A stretch of 54,444 bases of DNA, taken from NCBI GenBank assembly GCA_016868915.1, contig VGFL01000003.1, positions 1 through 54,444 of the forward strand. Direction: 5' to 3'. Origin of the DNA: Bacteroidota bacterium. GTDB taxonomy: Bacteria; Bacteroidota; Bacteroidia; Flavobacteriales_D; Crocinitomicaceae. This document shows, piece by piece, positions 42,390 to 51,789 of the stretch. Every line of letters starts with the position of its first letter. Within the stretch, counting starts at the first letter, position 1. Under the pieces are notes generated by a model. The model saw only the letters and a program-made list of their open reading frames with translations. It did not search any database and was not told the DNA's origin. The position numbers and the translations under genes were made by a program.

Positions 42390-43661
42390 ATGAATCTCAC
42401 CAAAAACGCAAAAATCAATTATTTGAATATTGGCTTAATGGCGCTAAGTGCCATTTTGGCATTTTTTCTTCCTTTTGAAACTTTTCTATTTGCCTATGCT
42501 TTTTTAGGCCCCTTGCATTATTTAACTGAAATAAGTTGGTTACATGATAGACAATATTTTTCGAAAGGTAAATATGATTTTATTGTTTTGTTAGTTATTG
42601 GTGTTTTGCTTTCTTATGCTGCTTTTGCAAAAGATTTTGGTATAAACGTTGATTTTTACGATTCCTTTATGGAGGCTAATTTATTTGATAAATTACTCGT
42701 GTTTGCACTATTTAGTGCTGTTCTTTTTGCGTTAGTGGAAAATATCTTTATCAAAATCGTTTCGATTTTATTATTATTTGTTTTTATTTCTGGGTGGTTA
42801 GACCCTGAAAGAGCAGATATAAATCGCTCTAGCACAACTATTTTTGCTCTCACATCGCTTCTCCCTACCTTAATTCATGTTTATCTTTTCACGGGATTAT
42901 TTATGTTATACGGAGCTTTAAAATCTAGAAGTCAGACGGGATTATTATCAATAGTAACTTTTATTTTATTTCCAATAATATTGGTGTTTTTTGCTCCTGT
43001 TGACTCAAAAAATAATTTTCTATCAGACTATGGAAAAAGAGCTTATTACGGGGATGGTGAAGGATTTTTCTATACAAATGTTGGTATAATTGACCATTTT
43101 AAACTAACAAAAGATCCATTACTTACAAATAAGCAATACATAGATTCAGTCGTGAATAAGAAAGGTGCTGAAAATCAAATGCCGGTCGCTGAGCGCGTAA
43201 GAATTACTGACTCGTTAAAAAATAAATTAAATGAAAATTACATAGTTCCTAACCCTGAAAGTGAATATTACATGAAACCTATTCCAGTAAAATACGCCAT
43301 CCCCACAAACGGGAAAGATTATTATTGGAATACAGTTTTCTTTTCAACGATTGGTATAATGCTAATGCGCTTCATTGCTTTTGCTTATTTGTATCACTAT
43401 TTAAACTGGTTTAGTAAAACTGAAGTGATTCGATGGCATAAAGTACCCAAAATCCGTTTTGCTGCCGTAATAATTCTTTGGTTGTTGGCTTGTGGTGCCT
43501 ATGCCTATGATTATTCAATTGGTTTAAATTTCTTATTTTTCTTAAGTTTTACTCATGTTTTACTTGAGTTCCCCCTTAACATCGTCTCCATTGTTGGAAT
43601 TGGAACTGAATCATTCAGTATTTTTAAAAATGGATTTAAAAAATCCATTGCAAACAAATAA
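42390..43661 (+). CDS. Polytopic membrane protein with conserved-looking histidines, function unknown
   Basis: The 423-residue product has about nine to ten membrane segments and a central soluble stretch (about 202-310). Histidines sit at membrane positions: H43 and H52 (GPLHYLTEISWLHD), H163 (LIHVYLF), H336 and H350 (YHYLNWF ... RWHK) and H389 (FTHVLLEFPLN). H43-x3-E47 and H389-x3-E393 repeat the same spacing. As I remember, such flavobacterial proteins have been labelled beta-carotene 15,15'-monooxygenase-like (Brp/Blh), which also use membrane histidines, but I cannot confirm homology. It is the first gene of a three-gene operon; its stop overlaps the next ATG (TAATG). Confidence 0.65.
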   Translation: MNLTKNAKINYLNIGLMALSAILAFFLPFETFLFAYAFLGPLHYLTEISWLHDRQYFSKGKYDFIVLLVIGVLLSYAAFAKDFGINVDFYDSFMEANLFDKLLVFALFSAVLFALVENIFIKIVSILLLFVFISGWLDPERADINRSSTTIFALTSLLPTLIHVYLFTGLFMLYGALKSRSQTGLLSIVTFILFPIILVFFAPVDSKNNFLSDYGKRAYYGDGEGFFYTNVGIIDHFKLTKDPLLTNKQYIDSVVNKKGAENQMPVAERVRITDSLKNKLNENYIVPNPESEYYMKPIPVKYAIPTNGKDYYWNTVFFSTIGIMLMRFIAFAYLYHYLNWFSKTEVIRWHKVPKIRFAAVIILWLLACGAYAYDYSIGLNFLFFLSFTHVLLEFPLNIVSIVGIGTESFSIFKNGFKKSIANK

Positions 43662-44782
43662 TGAAATATCCCATTCTTATAATCATACTTACAATCTATT
43701 ATGTTAATTTCTCACAAGAAAATTTGACTGTAAATGGAAAAGACGGTATTTATGAATTAACAGAATCTGGAGCTTCCTATTTTGCAAAACTTTCATTACA
43801 ATGTGCTGAAAAGTCAACGCCTCATTTTTATGAACGCTATAAGGAACACTATGAAATAACAGATTCCACTACTTCTAAAGATTTATGGCCATCGTTCTAT
43901 GGTTGCTACGATTGGCATTCATCTGTTCACAATCATTGGTGCATGATTAAGCTTCTCAAAAATCACCCGACAATTTCAGAGGCGAAACAAATAAGAACAA
44001 GATTAAGAGAAGCATTTTTGAGCGAACACATTCAAACCGAAGCACTTTTTTTAAGTCAAAATGAAGAAGGCTATTTTGAATTTCCGTATGGGCAAAGTTG
44101 GTTTTTGAAACTTGCGGATGAATTAAAATCATGGAATGACCCAGATGCTAAAAAATGGCTGAAGCAAATTGCACCTTTGCTACTTGTGATTGAAGAAAAT
44201 CATTTGAAATATTGGAATGCTACGCCAACTGTAAAAATTTCAGGAAGTCATGATAGTCCGGCCATGGGTATTTCATTCGCATTAGATTATGCACGTTCAT
44301 TTAAGAAGAAGAAGCTCGAAAAAATACTCCTTGATGCGGCAGAAAAATATTACGCTAATATCAAAAATGCTCCAATTTCAAGCGAGCCAGTTGAATATGA
44401 ATTTATGTCTGGAACACTTTTAATCGCGGACTTGATGCGTAAAGTTTTACCTGGAAAAAAGTATGCTGTTTGGCTTTCTAATTTCACTCCAGAATTATTT
44501 GATGAAACCCGAATATACCTTGCTTTAAAAATAAATAAAACAGATGTTCATGATGGATACGAATCACATTGGGATGGCTTTCATTTGAATCGTATTTGGT
44601 GTCTAAATGGAATGCTCATTAGTTTGCCTAAAGGCTCACTAAGTAATTCTTTAAAAATAAAATGGGCAAATGCTATGAACGAAATGTGGGATTATGCGCA
44701 ACTTAGTATCGGCAAAGGAAACTACGATATTGATCATTGGCTATCCTCTTTTTCTGTGTTTGCATTAGAGGGTTATAAATAG
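43661..44782 (+). CDS. Secreted DUF2891 protein
   Basis: The 373-residue product has a signal peptide (about 1-18, ending before QENLTV). The mature protein matches DUF2891: LWPSFYGCYDWHSSVHNHW near residue 80, LHIQTEA-like helices, ISGSHDSPAMGISFALDYAR, VEYEFMSGTLLIADLMRKVL and the closing IDHWLSSFSVFAL. The family is mostly alpha-helical and has no known activity; the WHSSVH...HW and SHDSPA segments are the best candidates for an active site. It overlaps the membrane-protein gene by one base and is followed 13 bases later by a secreted hydrolase. Confidence 0.82.
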   Translation: MKYPILIIILTIYYVNFSQENLTVNGKDGIYELTESGASYFAKLSLQCAEKSTPHFYERYKEHYEITDSTTSKDLWPSFYGCYDWHSSVHNHWCMIKLLKNHPTISEAKQIRTRLREAFLSEHIQTEALFLSQNEEGYFEFPYGQSWFLKLADELKSWNDPDAKKWLKQIAPLLLVIEENHLKYWNATPTVKISGSHDSPAMGISFALDYARSFKKKKLEKILLDAAEKYYANIKNAPISSEPVEYEFMSGTLLIADLMRKVLPGKKYAVWLSNFTPELFDETRIYLALKINKTDVHDGYESHWDGFHLNRIWCLNGMLISLPKGSLSNSLKIKWANAMNEMWDYAQLSIGKGNYDIDHWLSSFSVFALEGYK

Positions 44783-44795
44783 GGTTTGATTGAAC

Positions 44796-45506
44796 ATGAA
44801 AGTTTTTGTTTTATTTTGTTTAAGTACGATTTTAAATTTCACTTTCTTATTTTCTCAAGCCACCTTCGATGAGGTAAAAAAAGAAAAACTTTATCCTTTT
44901 CTACTTTCAGTTCCCCCAGATTCTATTGACGCAAAAGGCCCCTCCCCTTTAATGGTTTTTCTTCATGGAAGAAGCTTATCAGGTGAAGATTTAAATTTGG
45001 TTAAAAAATACGGTGTCCTCCATGAAATGGATAAAAAAGCTCGCTTTATTCCAGCTTATGTAGTAGGCCCACAAGTTAAGAAAGGTGAAAGTTGGAATCC
45101 GGATAAAATTTTAGATTTAGTTAATTACATGATTCACAATTACAATGTCGATTCTTCAAGAGTATATGTTGCAGGGATGAGCCTCGGCGGGTATGGAACC
45201 CTACATTTTGCTGGTAAATACCCTGAAAAAGTAGCGGCCGCAGTTGCGCTATGCGGCGGAGGAGATAGTAGGGACGCGTGTCGACTTGCTACAATTCCTT
45301 TGTGGATTGAACACGGACAAAAAGATGAATCGGTGCCTGTTTCAGAATCAATTAAAATAGTAGACGCTATCAAAAAATGTGGGGATTCTAGAAAACTAAA
45401 ATTCATCATTGATCCCGAGGCCAACCACGGTGCATTAGAAAAAATATTTCGAAAAGATGAATTTTATTCATGGTTATTTTCTTTTTCCAAGAACAAATTA
45501 GATTGA
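44796..45506 (+). CDS. Secreted alpha/beta-hydrolase (esterase/depolymerase-like)
   Basis: The track start at 44790 is TTG; the ATG two codons later gives 236 residues and a clean signal peptide (MKVFVLFCLSTILNFTFLFS). The hydrolase fold shows VFLHGRSLSGEDL (oxyanion strand), the nucleophile elbow VAGMSLGGYGT, the acid in WIEHGQKDESVP and the histidine in PEANHGAL. It resembles the single-domain esterase group related to PHB depolymerase and phospholipase-like prolyl oligopeptidase relatives; the substrate is unknown. It is the last gene of the operon with the membrane protein and DUF2891. Confidence 0.82.
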   Translation: MKVFVLFCLSTILNFTFLFSQATFDEVKKEKLYPFLLSVPPDSIDAKGPSPLMVFLHGRSLSGEDLNLVKKYGVLHEMDKKARFIPAYVVGPQVKKGESWNPDKILDLVNYMIHNYNVDSSRVYVAGMSLGGYGTLHFAGKYPEKVAAAVALCGGGDSRDACRLATIPLWIEHGQKDESVPVSESIKIVDAIKKCGDSRKLKFIIDPEANHGALEKIFRKDEFYSWLFSFSKNKLD

Positions 45507-45525
45507 TTCTAAATAAGGGGCAAAA

Positions 45526-45556
45526 TTGTTCTGCATTGTTCAATGATATAAATTTG
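45526..45556 (+). promoter_or_regulatory. Promoter of sdhCAB: TTG, 20-base spacer, TAAATTTG
   Basis: TTG at 45526-45528 and TAAATTTG at 45549-45556 are separated by 20 bases. This fits the Bacteroidota housekeeping promoter (TTG, 17-23 bases, TAnnTTTG) in both boxes. It lies 37 bases before the sdhC ATG. It is the clearest promoter in the window. Confidence 0.7.
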
Positions 45557-45592
45557 TATAAAAGATCTTGAAAACAATTTATTAAACGAAAA

Positions 45593-46477
45593 ATGAGTAA
45601 ATCTGCTTTGTTAAAATCGTCAATTGCCAAAAAATATTGGATGTCCTTAACGGGATTATTTTTATGTTTATTTTTAGTTGGTCACCTAGCAGGGAATTTA
45701 CAATTAATCTTTACTACAGGGGAAGAAGGTAAGAGAGCTTTTAATGAATATGCGTATTTCATGGCACACAATCCTGCAATAAAAATCTTATCTTATTTAA
45801 CGTACATATCGATAATTTTCCATGCGATTGACGGAATCATGTTGGCTATTCAAAATAAGAGAGCTCGACCAATTCCCTATGCATACAATAATCCTTCTGC
45901 CAATAGCTCTCTTGCTTCACGAAATATGGCCATCCTGGGCACTTTAATTCTTGTATTTATTGCAACACATATGGCTAACTTTTGGTGGAAAGCAAAAATT
46001 TCTAGCGATAAATTCCCTTTGCATATGAAGGAACTTACCGTAGAAGATAGCAATCCCATGACGGGCCAACCACAGAAGGTGAATGTAAAACTTTACTTAA
46101 CTACATCTGGTGACTACGTCCCAGTGGACCAACTTGAAGTGAAAAATAACACTGATTTATACGCCAAGGGGGTTGACCTAAAAATGGCAGAAGGATACAA
46201 AGATTTGCATTCTTTAGTTTTTGCATTTTTTGGACACAATAAATCCAAAGAAGGATTTCCTGTGAACGATATGGCACTTGGTGCTGTACTCTTTTACGTA
46301 ATAAGTATGTTTGTAATGGGATTTCACTTGTGGCATGGATTCTCTTCTGCTTTTCAGTCGTTGGGATTAAACCATCCTTCTTACACCCCATTAATCAAGA
46401 AAGCAGGCTATGGGTTTGCAGTTCTGGTTCCTCTATTATTTGCAATTATTCCAATATTGATATTCTTAACTAAATAG
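45593..46477 (+). CDS. sdhC: Succinate dehydrogenase cytochrome b subunit (di-haem type) with long insertion
   Basis: The 294-residue protein has five membrane segments: about 18-40, 62-86, 112-135, 228-250 and 270-292. Histidines fitting haem ligands are H31 (VGHLAGN), H77 (FHAIDG), H126 (THMANFW) and H245/H248 (GFHLWHGF). The single polypeptide with two haems is the Bacteroidota/epsilon-type SdhC/FrdC, usually about 220-230 residues. Here residues about 136-205 form an extra hydrophilic section between the third and fourth helices. It anchors SdhA and SdhB and passes electrons to menaquinone. First gene of sdhCAB. Confidence 0.93.
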   Translation: MSKSALLKSSIAKKYWMSLTGLFLCLFLVGHLAGNLQLIFTTGEEGKRAFNEYAYFMAHNPAIKILSYLTYISIIFHAIDGIMLAIQNKRARPIPYAYNNPSANSSLASRNMAILGTLILVFIATHMANFWWKAKISSDKFPLHMKELTVEDSNPMTGQPQKVNVKLYLTTSGDYVPVDQLEVKNNTDLYAKGVDLKMAEGYKDLHSLVFAFFGHNKSKEGFPVNDMALGAVLFYVISMFVMGFHLWHGFSSAFQSLGLNHPSYTPLIKKAGYGFAVLVPLLFAIIPILIFLTK

Positions 46478-46494
46478 ATAAATCTCGAATCAAT

Positions 46495-48507
46495 ATGTCA
46501 AAATTAGATTCTAAAATTCCTGAAGGTCCATTAGCTGATAAATGGACAAACCATAAAAACAACATGAAGTTGGTTGCACCTAACAATCGCTCTAAAATCG
46601 ATGTAATCGTTGTTGGCACTGGGTTAGCCGGTGGTGCCGCCGCTGCTTCGTTGGGTGAAATGGGCTACAATGTAAAAGCATTTTGTTTTCAGGATTCCCC
46701 TCGCCGGGCTCACTCAATTGCTGCTCAAGGTGGAATTAATGCTGCTAAAAACTATCAAAATGATGGAGACTCAACTTATCGTCTATTTTATGACACTATA
46801 AAAGGTGGTGATTATAGATCACGAGAGGCTAATGTTTATCGGTTGGCTGAAGTATCAGTTAATATAATTGATCAATGTGTTGCACAAGGCGTCCCTTTTG
46901 CACGAGAGTATGGCGGCTTATTGGATAACAGATCTTTTGGTGGTACTCAAGTTCAACGTACATTTTACGCCGCTGGACAAACAGGGCAGCAATTATTACT
47001 TGGTGCGTATTCAGCGCTTTCTCGCCAAATCGGTCTTGGGAGAGTAAAAATGTATCACAGACATGAAATGTTAGATTTGGTTGTTGTAGACGGAAAAGCT
47101 CGTGGAATTATTGCAAGAAATTTAATAACTGGTGCAATAGAGCGTCATTCCGCCCACGCAGTGATTATAGCATCTGGGGGTTATGGAAATGTATATTTCT
47201 TATCAACAAACGCTATGGGTAGTAATGTTTCGGCGGCATGGAAAGTCCATAAAAGAGGAGCTTTATTTGCAAATCCTTCTTTTGTTCAAATCCACCCAAC
47301 TTGTATTCCTGTTCATGGAACGAACCAATCTAAATTAACATTAATGTCCGAATCCTTAAGAAACTCAGGAAGAATATGGGTTCCGAAGAAAAAAGAGGAT
47401 GCTAAAGCCATTCGAGAGGGCAAATTAAAACCAACAGAGTTATCCGAGGATGAAAGAGACTATTTTTTAGAACGGCGTTATCCGGCTTTTGGTAATTTAG
47501 TTCCTCGAGATGTTGCATCTCGCGCAGCCAAAGAGCGCTGTGATGGCGGGTATGGAATTGAGGCTAATGACACGCAAGAGGGAGTTTATTTAGACTTTGA
47601 AACCGAAATAAGAACAAAAGGTCGTCAAGCCGCATTTGCACAAGGTGACCACAACCCTTCGGAAAGTAAAATCAAAGAACTTGGTAAAAAATGGATTGAG
47701 GAAAAGTACGGAAATCTTTTTAAAATGTATGAAAAAATTACAGATGAAAATCCTTACGAAACACCTATGAAAATTTACCCAGCTGTCCATTACACAATGG
47801 GTGGAGTTTGGGTAGATTACAACTTACAAAGTACAATCGAAGGGTGTTTTGTAGCTGGAGAAGCTAATTTCTCAGACCACGGAGCGAATCGTCTAGGTGC
47901 TTCAGCATTAATGCAAGGTTTAGCTGATGGGTATTTTGTTCTTCCTTATACCGTTTCTGATTATTTAGCAAATGAAATTAGAACTGGAAAAATTTCAACG
48001 GAATCGCCTGAATTTGATGAAGCTGAAAATCGAGTTAAAGAAACGATTGATCGCTTCTTGAATAATAAAGGGAAAAAATCGGTTGACTATTTTCATAAAA
48101 GACTCGGTTTAATAATGTGGAACAAAGTAGGTATGGGTCGCAGCAAAGCTGGGTTGAATGACGCAATAAAGGAAATCGGTGTTTTACGAGAAGAATTTTA
48201 CAAAGATGTCTTTGTGCCCGGTGATGCACATGAATTGAATCCTGAATTAGATAAGGCAATGCGCGTTGCTGATTTAATCGAATTGGGCCAGTTGATGGCT
48301 GTTGACGCTCTTAATAGAAATGAATCCTGTGGCGGACATTTTCGAGAAGAATACCAAGATTCAGAGGGTGAGACATTGCGCGATGATAAAAATTATAAAT
48401 ATGCCGCAGCATGGGCATATGCTGAGGGAGATGCCACAAAAGCAAAGTTACACAAGGAGGAATTAGACTATGAGTTCATTAAAATAGCAGCAAGAAATTA
48501 TAAATAA
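46495..48507 (+). CDS. sdhA: Succinate dehydrogenase/fumarate reductase flavoprotein subunit
   Basis: The 670-residue enzyme has the FAD-binding [17 protein letters not shown] (about 39-56) and the flavinylation histidine H73 in [14 protein letters not shown]- and dicarboxylate-binding segments are [18 protein letters not shown] and [13 protein letters not shown]. The C-terminal segment contains the substrate-domain [10 protein letters not shown] and [15 protein letters not shown]. It oxidises succinate to fumarate as the catalytic subunit of complex II. It lies 17 bases downstream of sdhC and 20 bases upstream of sdhB, complete and of normal length for this type. Confidence 0.96.
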   Translation: MSKLDSKIPEGPLADKWTNHKNNMKLVAPNNRSKIDVIVVGTGLAGGAAAASLGEMGYNVKAFCFQDSPRRAHSIAAQGGINAAKNYQNDGDSTYRLFYDTIKGGDYRSREANVYRLAEVSVNIIDQCVAQGVPFAREYGGLLDNRSFGGTQVQRTFYAAGQTGQQLLLGAYSALSRQIGLGRVKMYHRHEMLDLVVVDGKARGIIARNLITGAIERHSAHAVIIASGGYGNVYFLSTNAMGSNVSAAWKVHKRGALFANPSFVQIHPTCIPVHGTNQSKLTLMSESLRNSGRIWVPKKKEDAKAIREGKLKPTELSEDERDYFLERRYPAFGNLVPRDVASRAAKERCDGGYGIEANDTQEGVYLDFETEIRTKGRQAAFAQGDHNPSESKIKELGKKWIEEKYGNLFKMYEKITDENPYETPMKIYPAVHYTMGGVWVDYNLQSTIEGCFVAGEANFSDHGANRLGASALMQGLADGYFVLPYTVSDYLANEIRTGKISTESPEFDEAENRVKETIDRFLNNKGKKSVDYFHKRLGLIMWNKVGMGRSKAGLNDAIKEIGVLREEFYKDVFVPGDAHELNPELDKAMRVADLIELGQLMAVDALNRNESCGGHFREEYQDSEGETLRDDKNYKYAAAWAYAEGDATKAKLHKEELDYEFIKIAARNYK

Positions 48508-48527
48508 TTAAAAAAATTGAGTGGATT

Positions 48528-49292
48528 ATGGCTACAACATTCATTAATATAACCCTTAAAATTTGGAGACAAAAAAATGTTAATGCGAAAGGTTCTATGG
48601 AGTCCTACACACTAGATAATGTCTCTACCGATAGTTCTTTTTTGGAAATGTTAGACCAACTAAACGAACAATTAATTAATCAACAAAAAGAACCTGTTGC
48701 ATTTGATCATGATTGTAGAGAGGGTATTTGTGGTATGTGTTCGCTTTACATTAATGGTCGTGCTCACGGTCCAGATACAGGTACAACAACTTGCCAATTG
48801 CATATGAGAAAATTTAATGATGGAGACACTATTTACATTGAGCCATGGAGGTCTCGGGCGTTTCCAATCGTTAAAGATTTGGTCGTAGACAGAAGTGCCT
48901 TTGATCGCATTCAACAAGCGGGTGGATTTATTTCAGTTAATACATCTGGACGAACCATGGACGCAAATGCAATTCCTATCCCTAAAAGTGATGCCGACAA
49001 AGCTTTTGAAGCTGCCGCTTGTATTGGATGCGGTGCTTGTGTTGCATCTTGCAAGAATGGTTCAGCAATGCTATTTGTTGGTGCAAAAGTTTCCCAATAC
49101 GCACTACTTCCACAAGGAAAGGTTGAGGCTAAAGAAAGAGTAATTAATATGGTTCGTCAAATGGATCAAGAGGGCTTCGGTAATTGTACTAATACAGGCG
49201 CATGTGAAGTTGAATGCCCAAAAGGTATCTCTTTAGAGAATATTGCTCGTATGAATCGAGAGTACTTATGTGCAGCTGCGAAAGCAGATTAA
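48528..49292 (+). CDS. sdhB: Succinate dehydrogenase iron-sulfur subunit
   Basis: The 254-residue protein binds three clusters. The [2Fe-2S] cysteines C63, C68, C71 and C89 are in CREGICGMC and TTTCQ; a [4Fe-4S] motif is [13 protein letters not shown]; and the third cluster is in [15 protein letters not shown]. It relays electrons from SdhA to the haems of SdhC. It ends the sdhCAB operon; the following 82 bases contain no gene and no strong hairpin. Confidence 0.96.
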   Translation: MATTFINITLKIWRQKNVNAKGSMESYTLDNVSTDSSFLEMLDQLNEQLINQQKEPVAFDHDCREGICGMCSLYINGRAHGPDTGTTTCQLHMRKFNDGDTIYIEPWRSRAFPIVKDLVVDRSAFDRIQQAGGFISVNTSGRTMDANAIPIPKSDADKAFEAAACIGCGACVASCKNGSAMLFVGAKVSQYALLPQGKVEAKERVINMVRQMDQEGFGNCTNTGACEVECPKGISLENIARMNREYLCAAAKAD

Positions 49293-49374
49293 GATTCATC
49301 GTTTTCTGGAAATCTAATTTTGACTTTTTTTGGTCATCTAAACAACGATTGAATTACTTATTCTACTTTTGTGT

Positions 49375-49965
49375 ATGTTCAATTGTCATAATGTTTCAAT
49401 TTTTGTCTCAGGAACTGGTTCTAATGCTAAAAACCTCATCCGTTTTTTCTCCCTAGCTAAAGATCAAAAAATTAAATTGATTCTCTCTGAAAAAGAAAAT
49501 CCTGAGTTGGAAAGCTTGTGTAATTCTGAAAAAATACATTTTCTAAAAGTTGATAAGCAGCAGAGTACTGATGTCGATTTTTTAGTAGAAAAATGTAATA
49601 AATATGAAATTCATTATATAATATTAGCAGGATTCCTAAAAAAAATCCCAGAAAAACTTATTCAAAAATATCCGGAACAAATTATTAATATTCATCCTTC
49701 ACTCTTACCTAAATTTGGTGGAAAAGGAATGTTTGGGGATAATGTTCATAAAGCGGTACTCGAATCCAAAGAAAAAGAGTCTGGCATTACTATTCATTTA
49801 GTAAATGAAGAATACGATAAAGGAAAGATTTTAGGCCAATTCACTATTTCTATAGATAAAAATGAAACAGTTAAAACTCTAAAGGAAAAAATACAAAAAC
49901 TAGAGCACACTCATTTTCCCCCCGTTATTTATGACTTACTTCAAAGCACAAAAAAACATGAATAA
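49375..49965 (+). CDS. purN: Phosphoribosylglycinamide formyltransferase
   Basis: The ATG at 49375 is preferred to the TTG at 49369 in the track; it gives 196 residues beginning MFNCHNVSIFVSGTGSNAKN. The family motifs are VSGTGSNAKNLI, IILAGFLKKIP, NIHPSLLPKFGGKGM with the catalytic histidine, and the aspartate in NEEYDKGKILGQ. It transfers a formyl group from 10-formyltetrahydrofolate to GAR in purine synthesis. A TACTTTTG box overlaps the start region, but it is too near the ATG to be the usual promoter. Its end overlaps hutI. Confidence 0.93.
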   Translation: MFNCHNVSIFVSGTGSNAKNLIRFFSLAKDQKIKLILSEKENPELESLCNSEKIHFLKVDKQQSTDVDFLVEKCNKYEIHYIILAGFLKKIPEKLIQKYPEQIINIHPSLLPKFGGKGMFGDNVHKAVLESKEKESGITIHLVNEEYDKGKILGQFTISIDKNETVKTLKEKIQKLEHTHFPPVIYDLLQSTKKHE

Positions 49966-51181
49966 AATACTTTTTAAAAATATTAAAGGGTTGGTTCAAT
50001 GTGGTGAAAATATCAATTCGCTCGTTGGAGGAGTAAAAATGGCTCAAATTTCTACACTTAAAAATGCATTTTTAGCACTTGAAAATAGTGAAATCGTAGC
50101 CTACGGGCCGATGGAAAAATGGGAAGACTTAGCGGATTTTGACGTAATTGATGCCGAGGGAAAATACATATTACCGGCCTTTTGTGACTCACATACGCAT
50201 TCCATTTTTGCTAAAACGAGGGAAGAAGAATTTGTAGATCGTATAAAGGGATTAAGTTATGAAGAAATTGCCCTGAAAGGTGGAGGAATACTTAACTCTG
50301 CAAGGGCGTTGCAAGGAATAAGCGAAGATATTTTATTTGAGCACTCCAAAATTAGAATTGAGAAAATAATTAACTGCGGAACAGGCGCTCTAGAAATAAA
50401 GTCAGGGTATGGATTGAATGTTGAAGCTGAGTTAAAAATGTTACGCGTTATTAACCGTCTAAAACAGCATTTTCAAATTCCAATTAGAGCAACACTTTTA
50501 GCTGCACACGCGTTTCCTCTTGAATATAAAGAAAATCATCGTGGATACATTGATTTGATAATCAATAAAATAATCCCCGAAGTTCAAAAGGAGCAATTAG
50601 CAGATTATATCGATGTGTTTTGCGAAAGAAACTATTTTTCCGTCGAAGAAATGGAAGAGATTCTCTCGGCTGGAATCAATGCTGGCTTAAAACCCAAAGT
50701 GCATGTGAATCAGTTTTCATCTTTTGGAGGAATTAAAAAAGCTTGTGAAATGAAAGCCCTCACAGTAGACCATTTAGAAGAAATTACAGATGAAGATATT
50801 AGGGTATTGAAAAATTCCAAAACCCTTCCTGTTTTTCTCCCAGGATGTTCGCACTTTTTATCTATTCCATTTAGTAATGCCCGCAGATTTATTTCTGAAA
50901 ATATTCCTTTTGCATTAGCTAGTGACTTCAATCCAGGCTCAACTCCTTGCTATAATTTGAGTACAATTTGGTCCTTGGCATGTATAAAAATGAAATTAAC
51001 TCCCGAGGAAGCACTGCATGCCTTAACGATTAATGCAGCCTATGCCATGGGACTGCAGGATAGTCATGGTAGTATTTCGATTGGGAAGAAACCAGGACTC
51101 ATTCTTACGAAAGAAATTCCAAGCTTAGCCTACATTCCTTACTCTTTCGGAGAAAATTGTATTGAACGCGTTTTTATTTAA
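49958..51181 (+). CDS. hutI: Imidazolonepropionase
   Basis: I choose the ATG at 49958 over the track start at 49931, because 49958 gives the usual N-terminus (MNKILFKNIKGLVQ) and a shorter, 8-base overlap with purN. The 407-residue amidohydrolase has metal-site CDSHTHSIF, LAAHAFPLEY, KVHVNQFSSFGG, TVDHLEEI and the aspartate in ASDFNPGSTPC. It opens the imidazolone ring to N-formimino-L-glutamate in histidine catabolism. No hutH, hutU or hutG is in the window. The convergent next gene begins 9 bases later. Confidence 0.95.
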   Translation: MNKILFKNIKGLVQCGENINSLVGGVKMAQISTLKNAFLALENSEIVAYGPMEKWEDLADFDVIDAEGKYILPAFCDSHTHSIFAKTREEEFVDRIKGLSYEEIALKGGGILNSARALQGISEDILFEHSKIRIEKIINCGTGALEIKSGYGLNVEAELKMLRVINRLKQHFQIPIRATLLAAHAFPLEYKENHRGYIDLIINKIIPEVQKEQLADYIDVFCERNYFSVEEMEEILSAGINAGLKPKVHVNQFSSFGGIKKACEMKALTVDHLEEITDEDIRVLKNSKTLPVFLPGCSHFLSIPFSNARRFISENIPFALASDFNPGSTPCYNLSTIWSLACIKMKLTPEEALHALTINAAYAMGLQDSHGSISIGKKPGLILTKEIPSLAYIPYSFGENCIERVFI

Positions 51182-51190
51182 AAGAACCGT

Positions 51191-51604
51191 TTAACAATAC
51201 TCGTTGAAAGCTTCACTTAAATTCTCAGCAATCATTAGTGGGCTTGCCCCTTCAATATGATGTCTTTCCACAAAATGAACTAATTTACCCCCTTTGAAAA
51301 GAGCAATTGACGGGGAAGACGGAGGATAAGGCAAGAAATACTTACGCGCTTGGTTTGTTGCATCTGAATCAACTCCTGCAAATACGGTTGCCAATTCAAA
51401 AGGGCGTTTATCATTGTTCAATGCCAATTTCACCCCAGGCCGCATATTTCCTGCAGCACATCCACAAACTGAATTTACAACAACCAGCAAGGTTTCTTGA
51501 TTATTTTGAATAATTTGATCTACATCGTCTGTAGTTGTTAATTCCTTGAACCCAACTTGGGTCAAGTCTTCTTTCATTGGTTTAACTAATTCTGCTGGGT
51601 ACAT
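51191..51604 (-). CDS. Bacilliredoxin BrxA/BrxB (YphP/YqiW family)
   Basis: The 137-residue protein has the CGC redox motif at C47 and C49 in VVNSVCGCAAGNMRPGV, with the surrounding YphP/YqiW landmarks MYPAELVKPMKEDLTQVGFKEL and PYPPSSPSIALFKGGKLVHFVERHHIEG. The family removes bacillithiol from oxidised proteins. Together with BrxC at 1713-2069 it indicates bacillithiol use. It is a single-gene unit converging with hutI. Confidence 0.93.
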   Translation of the reverse strand: MYPAELVKPMKEDLTQVGFKELTTTDDVDQIIQNNQETLLVVVNSVCGCAAGNMRPGVKLALNNDKRPFELATVFAGVDSDATNQARKYFLPYPPSSPSIALFKGGKLVHFVERHHIEGASPLMIAENLSEAFNEYC

Positions 51605-51620
51605 AACAATTATTTTTTTA

Positions 51621-51628
51621 CAAAATTA
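51621..51628 (-). promoter_or_regulatory. Putative -7 promoter box for the bacilliredoxin gene (TAATTTTG)
   Basis: On the minus strand the bases read TAATTTTG, matching TAnnTTTG, 16 bases before the ATG at 51604. A TTG at the expected -33 distance was not found. The divergent 185-base gap (51605-51789) contains no gene. Confidence 0.4.
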
Positions 51629-51789
51629 GAGATAAATACTGAATACTCTAAAATAAACAACTACTTCTGAGATATAAATCAAAAATTAGTACTGCTTAAA
51701 AAGAAAACAATGAATTTAACAAGTACAAACTCAGTCATAATTCAATAGCTTTTTCGTAATTTTAACGTGCTGAACTCAAGATTAATTTG

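Noticed and set aside
49364-49371. TACTTTTG box in front of purN
   Set aside because: It matches TAnnTTTG, but lies only three bases before the preferred ATG, and the spacing to TTG boxes is 12 or 31 bases. It could be chance.
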